From positions 1-64,000 of the forward strand of contig NZ_JAVFWN010000013.1 of the NCBI RefSeq assembly GCF_030929495.1: DNA of 64,000 nucleotides, written 5' to 3'. This stretch comes from Nocardioides sp. LHD-245. GTDB lineage: Bacteria; Actinomycetota; Actinomycetes; Propionibacteriales; Nocardioidaceae. The first letter of the stretch is position 1. Each line of letters begins with the position of its first letter. Under the pieces are notes generated by a model. The model was not told the origin of the DNA, ran no database searches, and worked only from the letters and a program-made list of their open reading frames with translations. Position numbers and translations under genes: made by a program. Shown here piece by piece: positions 32,389 to 40,273 of this stretch.

Positions 32389-33428
32389 TGCTGCGCGGAC
32401 TCGACAAGAAGACCAGTGGCGACCTCGTCCGGCTGGTCGTGTTCATGGTGACGACGGCCCTCGCGACGAGCGTCCTGATCATCACGATCGGCAACCTCTC
32501 CTTCGGCGCGACCAAGGACTACGCGGCCGACTTCGTCGACGCCACCGGGGTCAACAAGGGCGACGACATCCGCATCGCGGGCGTCAAGGTCGGCACGGTC
32601 CAGGAGATCCGGATCATCAACGCCGACCGGGCCCGGGTGACCTTCTCGGTCGACGCCGACACCCGGCTCGACGACGCCACCCACGCCACGGTCAAGTACC
32701 GCAACCTGATCGGCCAGCGCTACATCTCGCTGACCCAGGAGGGCGACGGCGGCCGCCGCCTGGGGGAGGACGACGCGATCCCGGTCGACCGGACCAAGCC
32801 GGCGCTCGACCTGACCGTGCTCTTCAACGGCTTCAAGCCGCTCTTCGAGGCGCTGTCGCCCGACGACATCAACAAGCTGTCCTACGAGATCGTCCAGGTC
32901 TTCCAGGGCGAGGGCGGCACGGTCGAGGGCCTGCTGTCGAGCACCGCGTCGGTCACCCAGACCCTCGCCGACCGCGACCAGGTCATCGGCGACCTGCTGA
33001 CCAACCTCGACTACGTCCTCGACCACGTCGCCGACCGCGACAAGCAGCTGACCAACCTGATCGACAGCTTCCGCTCCCTCATCGGTGGGCTCAACGAGGA
33101 CCGCGAGGCGATCCTGTCCTCCCTCGACTCGATCTCGGAGCTGTCGGTGCAGACCGCCGCGCTCGTCACCGACATCAAGGACCCGTTCATCAAGGACATC
33201 AAGGAGCTGCGCAAGGTCGCCGGCACGCTGGACAAGAACCGCGCGGAGATCGACCGGGCCCTGCAGGTGCTGCCGATCAAGCTCACCAAGATCGGCCGTA
33301 CGGCGACCTACGGCTCGTGGTTCAACTTCTACCTGTGCCACTTCAAGGCCACCATCAAGGTCCCGCTCCTGCCCAACCCGGTCAGCGCCACCTACGGTGC
33401 GACCGCCGACCGCTGCACGCTCGGATGA
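32388..33428 (+). CDS. Mce-family protein B
   Basis: A 346-residue Mce protein. N-terminal anchor at about residues 14-36 (LVRLVVFMVTTALATSVLII), MCE domain at about 45-125 (ATGVNKGDDIRIAGVKVGTV), then a helical region with DRDKQLTNLIDSFRSLIGGL and a C-terminal domain YGSWFNFYLCHFKATIKVPL. The YGSWFNFY motif is characteristic of MceB/C types. ATG 32388 overlaps the preceding stop; GTG 32385, one codon earlier, is also possible. Confidence 0.92.
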   Translation: MLRGLDKKTSGDLVRLVVFMVTTALATSVLIITIGNLSFGATKDYAADFVDATGVNKGDDIRIAGVKVGTVQEIRIINADRARVTFSVDADTRLDDATHATVKYRNLIGQRYISLTQEGDGGRRLGEDDAIPVDRTKPALDLTVLFNGFKPLFEALSPDDINKLSYEIVQVFQGEGGTVEGLLSSTASVTQTLADRDQVIGDLLTNLDYVLDHVADRDKQLTNLIDSFRSLIGGLNEDREAILSSLDSISELSVQTAALVTDIKDPFIKDIKELRKVAGTLDKNRAEIDRALQVLPIKLTKIGRTATYGSWFNFYLCHFKATIKVPLLPNPVSATYGATADRCTLG

Positions 33429-33444
33429 GGGGAGGACCGCTGAC

Positions 33445-34413
33445 ATGAAGCCCTTCCGCGAGCGCAACCCCGTGGTCATCGGCGCGGTGAGCATCGCCGT
33501 GCTGCTGCTCGGCCTGGTCGCCGCCTTCCGGGCCAACGACCTGCCGCTGATCGGCGGCGGAGACACCTACTACGCGTCCTTCTCCGAGGCCGGCGGCCTC
33601 AAGCCCAAGGACGAGGTCCGCATCGCCGGGGTCCGGGTCGGCCAGGTGACCTCGATGGAGCTCGACGGCAACTCCGTCAAGGTGGCGTTCAAGCTCAAGA
33701 CCGACACGCCCTTCGGCACCGACACCCGTGCCGACATCAAGGTCAAGACCATCCTCGGGTCGATGTACCTCGCGCTCGACCCCGCCGGCGCGGGCCAGCT
33801 CGCGGAGGGCGCGGTCATCCCGGTCGAGCGCACCAGCTCCCCGTACGACGTGGTCGAGGCCTTCACCGGCCTGGCCGAGACGTCCGCCGACATCGACACC
33901 GACCAGCTCGCCGGTGCGCTCACGACGCTGGCCGACCTGACCCGCAACACGCCCGAGGAGTTCCGTGCGGCGCTCGACGGCCTGTCCTCACTCGCGGAGA
34001 CGGTGGCCTCGCGCGACGACGAGATCAACTCGCTGCTGAAGAACCTCAACCGGGTCTCGACGGTGCTCGACTCGCGCGACGAGGACATCGTCGCGCTGAT
34101 GAAGGACGCCGACTCGCTGTTCACCGCGCTGATCCAGCGCAAGGCGCAGATCCACCGGCTGTTGGAGTCGACCTCGACGCTGAGCACCACGCTGACGGGC
34201 CTGATCAAGGACAGCCGCGCCGACCTCAAGCCGGCGCTCGACAGTCTCGACTCGGTGCTGCAGGTCGTGAAGAAGAACGAGGACAACCTCGAGGAGTCGA
34301 TCCGCCTGATGGCGCCGTTCTACCGCGTCTTCGCCAGCACGCTCGGCAACGGGCCGTGGTTCGACACCTACATCTTCAACCTGCCGCCGGTGCCCGGGAC
34401 GGTGACGCCGTGA
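33445..34413 (+). CDS. Mce-family protein C
   Basis: A 322-residue Mce protein with anchor at about residues 10-28 (VVIGAVSIAVLLLGLVAAF), MCE domain (about 38-118, FSEAGGLKPKDEVRIAGVRV), helical rod (140-285) and the end NGPWFDTYIFNLPPVPGTVT. It is the third of six needle subunits. ATG 33445 follows GGGAGGACC; the stop overlaps the next GTG as GTGA. Confidence 0.92.
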   Translation: MKPFRERNPVVIGAVSIAVLLLGLVAAFRANDLPLIGGGDTYYASFSEAGGLKPKDEVRIAGVRVGQVTSMELDGNSVKVAFKLKTDTPFGTDTRADIKVKTILGSMYLALDPAGAGQLAEGAVIPVERTSSPYDVVEAFTGLAETSADIDTDQLAGALTTLADLTRNTPEEFRAALDGLSSLAETVASRDDEINSLLKNLNRVSTVLDSRDEDIVALMKDADSLFTALIQRKAQIHRLLESTSTLSTTLTGLIKDSRADLKPALDSLDSVLQVVKKNEDNLEESIRLMAPFYRVFASTLGNGPWFDTYIFNLPPVPGTVTP

Positions 34414-35558
34414 ACGACTCGGTGAGCAAGGTGCGCCGCTGGCTCCCGCTGGCCGTCATCGGGGTGCTGGTCGTCGCCGGCCTGGTCTGGATGTTCGGCG
34501 GGTCGGGCAACGACAAGACGGTGACCGCCTACTTCCCGCGGGCGGTGTCGGTCTACGAGGGCAGCGAGGTGCGGGTCCTCGGGATCCCCGTGGGTCAGGT
34601 CCGCGAGGTCGTGCCCGAGGGCACCAAGGTCAAGGTCGTCATGGCCTACGACTCCGATCTCAAGGTTCCGGCCGACGCCGACGCCGTCATCGTGTCGCCC
34701 TCGGTCGTCGGCGACCGCTACATCCAGCTGTCGCCTGCCTTCGAGGACGGCGACCGGGTGATGGCCGACAACACCGTCATCGACGAGACCAAGACCGCGA
34801 TCCCGCTCGAGCTGGACGAGATCTACGGCAGCATCGACAAGCTGACCGTCGCGCTGGGCCCCGAGGGCGCCAACAAGGAGGGCGCGCTGACCGATCTCCT
34901 CGAGCAGACGGCCAAGAACTTCGGCGGCCAGGGCGCCCAGTTCCACCAGACGATCAAGGACTTCGGCCGGCTCAGCGAGACCCTCGACAACAACAAGGAC
35001 GACCTCTTCGAGTCGGCGCGCCAGCTCGAGTCCTTCCTCAAGACGCTGGCCGACAACGACACCACGGTGCGCGACTTCAGCAGGTCCCTCGGCGACGTGT
35101 CGAGCCTGCTGGCCGACGAGCGGCAGGAGCTCACGACCGCGCTGTCGAACCTCGGTACGGCGCTCGACCATGTCGCCCGCTTCGTGAAGCGCAACCGCGA
35201 GGTGCTCGGCCGCAACATCCGTGACATCAACCGGGTCGCGAAGGTGCTGGTCCGCCAGCGCGGCGCCCTCGACGAGCTGCTGCAGGCCGGGCCGCTCGCG
35301 ATCACCAACCTCTACCACACCTACAACCCCAAGGACGGCACGCTCGACACCAACGCCAACCTCGGCAACATCCTGCACGAGCTGACCTCCAACCCGAGCG
35401 CCGTGCTCTGCGCCCTGGTGTCGGGCGCCGACGCCAAGGGCGACATCTGCGGGCTGATCGAGACCCTGCTCCCGCGCGGTGCGCCCTTCGGCACCGGCTC
35501 CTGGTACGCCCAGGCCTACGACCCGACGCTCAACGGACTGGTGGAGGTGGACCGATGA
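34410..35558 (+). CDS. Mce-family protein D
   Basis: A 382-residue Mce protein. Anchor at about residues 10-29 (WLPLAVIGVLVVAGLVWMF), MCE domain (VTAYFPRAVSVYEGSEVRVL, then GIPVGQVREVV), long helical part with NNKDDLFESARQLESFLKTL, and a C-terminal tail with two cysteines (SAVLCALVSG and DICGLIE). Start GTG 34410 and the ATGA stop overlap couple it to its neighbours. Confidence 0.92.
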   Translation: MNDSVSKVRRWLPLAVIGVLVVAGLVWMFGGSGNDKTVTAYFPRAVSVYEGSEVRVLGIPVGQVREVVPEGTKVKVVMAYDSDLKVPADADAVIVSPSVVGDRYIQLSPAFEDGDRVMADNTVIDETKTAIPLELDEIYGSIDKLTVALGPEGANKEGALTDLLEQTAKNFGGQGAQFHQTIKDFGRLSETLDNNKDDLFESARQLESFLKTLADNDTTVRDFSRSLGDVSSLLADERQELTTALSNLGTALDHVARFVKRNREVLGRNIRDINRVAKVLVRQRGALDELLQAGPLAITNLYHTYNPKDGTLDTNANLGNILHELTSNPSAVLCALVSGADAKGDICGLIETLLPRGAPFGTGSWYAQAYDPTLNGLVEVDR

Positions 35559-37015
35559 ACCACCGCGCGAGGTTCCGCCGTCGGATGCGGGCGCTGGTCG
35601 CCCTGCTGGCCGGCGCGGTGCTGCTCACCGGCTGCGACTTCGACGTCTACGAGCTGCCGCTGCCCGGCGGTGCCGACACGGGCAAGGACCCGATCCAGGT
35701 CAGCGTCCGCTTCGACGACGTCCTCGACCTGGTGCCCAAGTCGTCGGTCAAGGTCAACGACGTCGCGGTCGGGCAGGTCACCGAGGTCCGCCTCGACGGC
35801 TACCGGGCGGTCGTGGGTCTCGAGCTGCGCAAGGACGTCGACCTGCCCGACAACCCGGTCGCGTCGATCCGCCAGACCAGCCTGCTGGGCGAGAAGTTCG
35901 TCTCCCTCGCGGCCCCCGCCACCGGCGCCCAGGGCCGGCTCTCCGACGGCGACGTCATCGAGGACGGCGGCCGCAACCCGGAGGTCGAGGAGGTGCTGGG
36001 CGCGCTCAGCCTGGTCCTCAACGGCGGCGGGATCGCCCAGCTGAAGACGATCTCGACCGAGCTCAACCTCGCTCTCGAGGGCCGGGAGGACTCGGCCAAG
36101 TCGGTCCTCACCCAGGTCTCCTCGCTGATGGGCCAGCTCGACCAGCGCAAGCAGGACATCGTCGACGCGATCGAGTCGGTCAACCGGCTCGCGGTCACGG
36201 CCAAGCAGCACCAGGACAGCATCGACCTCGCCCTCGAGGAGCTGCCGAGCGCGCTGGACTCGCTGGACCGGCAGCGCGAGGACCTGGTCGCGATGCTCGA
36301 CGGGCTCACCCAGCTCAGCGACGTCGGGGTCCGGGTCATCAACACCACCAAGGCCGCGACGATCGACACGCTCAAGATGCTCGACCCGGTGCTCTTCCAG
36401 ATCGCGCAGGCAGGTGACGACTTCGCCAAGGGCTTCAGCACGTTCCTGACCTACCCGTTCATCGACGAGTCCGTCGGCCGCGACCCGCAGGTCGCCCGCA
36501 ACCTCCACATGGGCGACTACGTGAATCTCTCGATCGACCTGCAGCTCGACGTGGGCAACCTGAACCTCCCCGACCTCCCGTGCCTGCTCGTCAACGAGCT
36601 CCCGGACTCGCCCCTGGACCAGCTGGTCAACCTGAAGAACCTCTGCGACAGCGCGTGGAAGACGCTGCAGGGCTGCCTGAAGACGCCGCCGGACCCCCAG
36701 AAGTGCCTGTTGCTGCCGCAGTACCTCCTCGACGACGTCTGCTCGGCGGTCAAGCTGCTCTGCAACCTGCTCGGCGGCGGCAACAAGGGCGCTGCGGCCG
36801 GCGGCGCGCCGACGAGCAGCAACCCGATCCGGAACCTGCTCTCCAGCGTGCTGGGGGGCGGTGGCCTGGGCCGTCCCGCCCCGGGCGGGCACAGCGACGT
36901 CGACACCATGTGGTCGGAGTTCGACGACGCCTACGACACCGACCTGGTCAGCCTGTACGCCGCGCCGCTGACCGAGCAGGCGCCCCGGGCGCGGAAGGCG
37001 AGGCCGGCGCAGTGA
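35555..37015 (+). CDS. Mce-family lipoprotein (MceE type)
   Basis: A 486-residue Mce protein that is a lipoprotein: the signal ends in LLAGAVLLTGCDF, with Cys27 lipidated, as in MceE/LprK of mycobacteria. The MCE domain spans about residues 48-125 (VRFDDVLDLVPKSSVKVNDV). A helical rod follows, then a Cys-rich region (LPCLLVNELPD, LKNLCDS, LQGCLK, QKCLLLP, DVCSAVKLLC) that probably forms several disulfides. The tail is Gly-rich. Overlaps on both sides (ATGA and GTGA). Confidence 0.92.
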   Translation: MNHRARFRRRMRALVALLAGAVLLTGCDFDVYELPLPGGADTGKDPIQVSVRFDDVLDLVPKSSVKVNDVAVGQVTEVRLDGYRAVVGLELRKDVDLPDNPVASIRQTSLLGEKFVSLAAPATGAQGRLSDGDVIEDGGRNPEVEEVLGALSLVLNGGGIAQLKTISTELNLALEGREDSAKSVLTQVSSLMGQLDQRKQDIVDAIESVNRLAVTAKQHQDSIDLALEELPSALDSLDRQREDLVAMLDGLTQLSDVGVRVINTTKAATIDTLKMLDPVLFQIAQAGDDFAKGFSTFLTYPFIDESVGRDPQVARNLHMGDYVNLSIDLQLDVGNLNLPDLPCLLVNELPDSPLDQLVNLKNLCDSAWKTLQGCLKTPPDPQKCLLLPQYLLDDVCSAVKLLCNLLGGGNKGAAAGGAPTSSNPIRNLLSSVLGGGGLGRPAPGGHSDVDTMWSEFDDAYDTDLVSLYAAPLTEQAPRARKARPAQ

Positions 37016-38316
37016 TCACCCGTCGCACGCGGATCCAACTGATGGTCTTCGCCCTCATCACGCTGCTCGGCGTCTCCTTCGTGGGCGCCCGCTACGCCAA
37101 GCTCGACCGCCTCGTCGTCGACCGCAGCTACACCGTGACGGCCCACTACCCGGAGTCCGGCGGCATCTTCACCGGCGCCGAGGTCACCTACCGCGGTGTC
37201 GGGGTCGGCACCGTCGGCGAGCTGAAGCTGACCGAGGCGGGTGTCGACGTCCACCTCGACATCGAGAAGAAGTGGGACAAGATCCCCAGCGACACCCTCG
37301 CCCTGGTCGGCAACCGCTCGGCCGTCGGCGAGCAGTACGTCGAGCTGCAGCCGCAGACCGACGACGGCCCCTACCTCCGTGAGGGTTCGGAGATCACCGA
37401 CGTCGCGACCCCGATCGCCACCGAGAAGCTGCTCGGGGACCTCTCGTCGACCGTCGCCAGCGTCGACCGCGAGGCGCTGCAGACGACCGTCAGCGAGCTC
37501 GGACAGGCCTTCGCCGGCACCGGCCCGGACCTGCAGCGGATCATCGACACCGGCAACTCGTTCATCGAGACCGCCGACGAGAACTTCGACCTGACCACCG
37601 CCCTCATCCGGGACAGCAACACCGTCCTGCAGGGCCAGGTCGCCTCCGAGTCCTCGCTGCGGACCTTCGCCCAGCAGCTGTCGCTGTTCAGCTCCGCGCT
37701 CGCCGGCGCCGACCCGGCGCTGCGCAAGGTCATCGACTCGGGCTCGGTCGCCGCGACCCAGCTGCGGACCTTCCTCGAGCAGAACGGCGTCGAGATCAGC
37801 GAGCTGCTCGCCAACCTGGTCGCCACCGGCGAGGTCGTCGTCAAGCACCTCGACGCCCTCAAGCAGCTGCTGGTCGTCTATCCGTACGCCATCGGCGCCG
37901 GTCAGGTCGTCGTCGGCAAGCGGTCCAAGCAGGAGGGCGGCAGCGGGTTCTGGGACGCGCACTTCGGTCTCGTGCTCGCCCTGACCAGCACGCCCTGCTA
38001 CGCCGGCTACCTCAAGACCCGCCGCAACCCGGAGTCCGACCGCGGCAACGCCCCGATGCCCGAGAACGTCGGGTGCACCGAGCCGATCACCAAGAGCAAC
38101 CCCCGCGGCACGCAGAACCTGCCGCGCGTCGCGCCGGGCGTGCAGGGCTACGACATCGGCGTCCGGGTGGACGACGAGACGGGCGAGCTGACCTGGGGCG
38201 TGACCGGCCAGGCGGAGGAGACGACCAGCGTGCGGGGTAACGTGGCGCCTCCGTCGCTGGGAGAGGACTCGTGGAAGTGGCTCTACCTCCAACCGCTGCT
38301 CGACCCCGCTCGATGA
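37012..38316 (+). CDS. Mce-family protein F
   Basis: A 434-residue Mce protein and sixth of the set. Anchor at about residues 5-24 (RIQLMVFALITLLGVSFVGA), MCE domain (HYPESGGIFTGAEVTYRGVG), helical rod, then a C-terminal domain (FWDAHFGLVLALTSTPCYAG) with two Cys (TPCYAGY and VGCTEP). In Mce systems the six MceA-F subunits form one heterohexamer. GTG 37012 overlaps the lipoprotein stop. Confidence 0.92.
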   Translation: MITRRTRIQLMVFALITLLGVSFVGARYAKLDRLVVDRSYTVTAHYPESGGIFTGAEVTYRGVGVGTVGELKLTEAGVDVHLDIEKKWDKIPSDTLALVGNRSAVGEQYVELQPQTDDGPYLREGSEITDVATPIATEKLLGDLSSTVASVDREALQTTVSELGQAFAGTGPDLQRIIDTGNSFIETADENFDLTTALIRDSNTVLQGQVASESSLRTFAQQLSLFSSALAGADPALRKVIDSGSVAATQLRTFLEQNGVEISELLANLVATGEVVVKHLDALKQLLVVYPYAIGAGQVVVGKRSKQEGGSGFWDAHFGLVLALTSTPCYAGYLKTRRNPESDRGNAPMPENVGCTEPITKSNPRGTQNLPRVAPGVQGYDIGVRVDDETGELTWGVTGQAEETTSVRGNVAPPSLGEDSWKWLYLQPLLDPAR

Positions 38317-38338
38317 GCCGGCCACCGAGGCACGCCGC

Positions 38339-39082
38339 GTGAAGGAATCCAACGCCACGCTCCGCTGGAGCGTGATCGGGCTGCTGCTCGGCGTCGTCGT
38401 GGCCGCGCTCGGTGTCAGCGTGTGGACGCTGGTCGACAAGGGTGCCGGCTCGAACCCCGGCGAGAAGCTCGACTCCCTCATCGACCCGCCGCGCGACGCG
38501 TCCGGCGATCGCGAGAAGGCGCTGGCCGCCGGTCGCACCTTCGTCCAGCGGTTCAACACCTACGGCCCGGACCTGCTCGACCCCGCGGGCAAGATGCCCG
38601 ACTACGCGGGCGTCGGCAAGCTGATGACGGCCAAGTTCCGGACCGTGTTCGACAAGAACGTCGGCTATGCGGAGGAGACGGTCAAGCAGACCCAGATCGA
38701 CCGGGTCGGCACGCCGTACGCCGTCGGCGTGGCCAGCATCGACGACGACTCGGCCGAGCTGCTGGTCGCGGGCGTCGTCGAGTTCTCCTATCCCGACCCC
38801 TCCGACAGCACCCAGCGGATCCCGTTCGAGCCGCTCCGGTTCCGCTACGAGGTCTCGCTGGTCAAGCAGGACGGCACCTGGTTGGTCGACGACCTCGACG
38901 ACCTCGACGACGAGCTGCCGTCCTTCGGCGAGGCCTCGATCCCCGAGGGCGGCCCACCGGCCGGCCAGCCGAGCGGCCAACCCTCCGGCCAGCCCTCCGG
39001 CCAGCCTTCGGAGCAGCCGTCCGAGCAGGCGTCCCGGCAGCCGTCCGACGATGTGTCGCCGAGCACGGGGGAGGGCCGATGA
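38339..39082 (+). CDS. Mce-associated membrane protein
   Basis: A 247-residue Mas-type protein. One N-terminal membrane helix (about residues 9-30, WSVIGLLLGVVVAALGVSVW), then an NTF2-like globular domain (about 50-195, AAGRTFVQRFNTYGPDLLDP and FRTVFDKNVGYAEETVKQTQ). The C-terminal tail is a low-complexity Gly-Gln-Pro-Ser repeat (GQPSGQPSGQPSGQPSEQPS), unlike its neighbours. It likely helps assemble or stabilise the Mce complex. GTG 38339 follows the mceF stop after 22 bases; the stop overlaps the next ATG. Confidence 0.86.
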   Translation: MKESNATLRWSVIGLLLGVVVAALGVSVWTLVDKGAGSNPGEKLDSLIDPPRDASGDREKALAAGRTFVQRFNTYGPDLLDPAGKMPDYAGVGKLMTAKFRTVFDKNVGYAEETVKQTQIDRVGTPYAVGVASIDDDSAELLVAGVVEFSYPDPSDSTQRIPFEPLRFRYEVSLVKQDGTWLVDDLDDLDDELPSFGEASIPEGGPPAGQPSGQPSGQPSGQPSEQPSEQASRQPSDDVSPSTGEGR

Positions 39083-39939
39083 CCACCAACCTCTACGACC
39101 TCCTCGACGTCGACGAGAGCGCGACCGAGGACGAGATCCGCGCCGCGTGGAAGGCCGCGATCGCCGACCTGGACCCGACCGAGCGCCGGTTCCGCGCCTA
39201 CAGCGACGCCGCCGGTGTGCTGCTCGCCCCGGACAAGCGGGCGGCGTACGACGCCGAGCTGGCCGCCGAGCGCGCCGCCGAGGCCGCGGCCGCCGAACCC
39301 GCCCCCGTCGTCCCAGCGGTCGCCGATCCGGCCGAGGCCGATCCAGCGCCGTCCGATCCCGCGCTGTCCGATCCCGCGCCGTCGGATCTCGCGCCGCGCC
39401 GGGCACCGGGCACGGTCGCCCTGGTCGCCGCCGGCGTGGCCGCGGTGCTCGCGGTCGGCCTCGCCGTCACGCTGGCACTCCTGCCCGGCGCCCGTGGCGA
39501 CCAGAGTGCGAAGGAGGTGGCCGAGCGCAACCTCGGCTTCGAGAAGACCTCCGTCGAGGTCGAGAACGCCGCGGAGCGGATCGTCGCACCGGCCTTCTCC
39601 TACGGCTACCAGACCATGGACGCCGACCTGGAGCGGGTCACGCAGTACCTCACTCCGGCGCTCGCGGCCAAGCAGGCCAAGCTCTGGCCGGAGCTGACCG
39701 ACGAGGCCACGAAGCAGAAGATCGTGGTCGAGGCCGCGGCCGACGGCGTCGCGCTGACCAGGCTCAGCGCGGACGGCAGGCTGGCCTCCGTCGTGGTGTT
39801 CATCCGGCAGGACAGCGTCCGCGCCGAGGGCGAGCGGAGCACGCTGCGGATGTGGGCGACGCTGCAGCTGGTCCGCGACTCCGGCAGCGAGCAGGGCTGG
39901 CTGCTCGACGGCATCTGCGTCGATTCGGACTGCGGCTGA
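39079..39939 (+). CDS. Mce-associated protein with degenerate J-domain
   Basis: A 286-residue protein. Residues 1-65 resemble a DnaJ J-domain (NLYDLLDVDESATEDEIRAA and VLLAPDKRAAYDAEL), but the HPD tripeptide needed to stimulate Hsp70 is missing (the loop reads AIADLDPTERR). A Pro/Ala/Asp linker with a PSDPALSDPAPSDLAP repeat follows, then a membrane helix (about 115-138) and a C-terminal Mas/NTF2-like domain related to the preceding gene (TSVEVENAAERIVAPAFSYG). It ends the mce operon; its stop codon borders an inverted repeat. Confidence 0.85.
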   Translation: MTTNLYDLLDVDESATEDEIRAAWKAAIADLDPTERRFRAYSDAAGVLLAPDKRAAYDAELAAERAAEAAAAEPAPVVPAVADPAEADPAPSDPALSDPAPSDLAPRRAPGTVALVAAGVAAVLAVGLAVTLALLPGARGDQSAKEVAERNLGFEKTSVEVENAAERIVAPAFSYGYQTMDADLERVTQYLTPALAAKQAKLWPELTDEATKQKIVVEAAADGVALTRLSADGRLASVVVFIRQDSVRAEGERSTLRMWATLQLVRDSGSEQGWLLDGICVDSDCG

Positions 39940-39997
39940 CCCGTCGTATCTGAACGCGAGAACGACGCCGACCCGGCGCGTTCGAACGCGACGGGTC
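39938..39997. repeat. Inverted repeat beginning in the stop codon of the last mce-operon gene
   Basis: Left arm GACCCGTCG, TATCT, GAACGCG (39938-39958); right arm CGCGTTC, GAACG, CGACGGGTC (39977-39997). The outer 9 bp and inner 7 bp pair perfectly around a mismatched bulge. There is no T-tract. It may act as a terminator or belong to a dispersed repeat family. Confidence 0.6.
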
Positions 39998-40273
39998 GAT
40001 GGTCGACGGGGCCCGGCACGCGGCGGGGCCGCTTGACCTGAGCGGGTCCGCACAGCATGATCGGCGGACCGGATCACACCCGGTCCCCTCGCCGGGGCCG
40101 GCGGAGCCACTCACCGGCTGTGCGAGGTTGCGCAGTCGATATTGTCGAGCGCTCGTATGTGGTGTATCGTGGCTCCTTGCGCCTACCCTCAGATGCGCTT
40201 CGGCCTGCCCGGTGGCCGATGACGTGGTGGGTCAGGGCGCTCTCGAAGAGTCGAACCCGTCGAAGGACAACTC
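39998..40273. other. rpoB upstream region
   Basis: About 275 bases of untranslated DNA, with no supported gene, hold the rpoB promoter at 40142-40170. The transcribed leader is about 100 bases and can fold into GC hairpins (GGCCTGCCCGGTGGCC). It ends with the GAAGGACAAC ribosome binding site before the TTG start. Confidence 0.5.
40142..40170 (+). promoter_or_regulatory. Probable housekeeping promoter of rpoB
   Basis: TTGTCG (-35, 40142-40147), a 17-base spacer, then TATCGT (-10, 40165-40170). This is a good sigma70/HrdB-type match in the most AT-rich part of the gap, about 100 bases before the rpoB start codon. Confidence 0.6.

Noticed and set aside
28758..38559. Long minus-strand open frames across the mce operon
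   Set aside because: These are also codon-bias shadows: no ribosome binding sites, no recognisable motifs, and no breaks matching the real gene boundaries.
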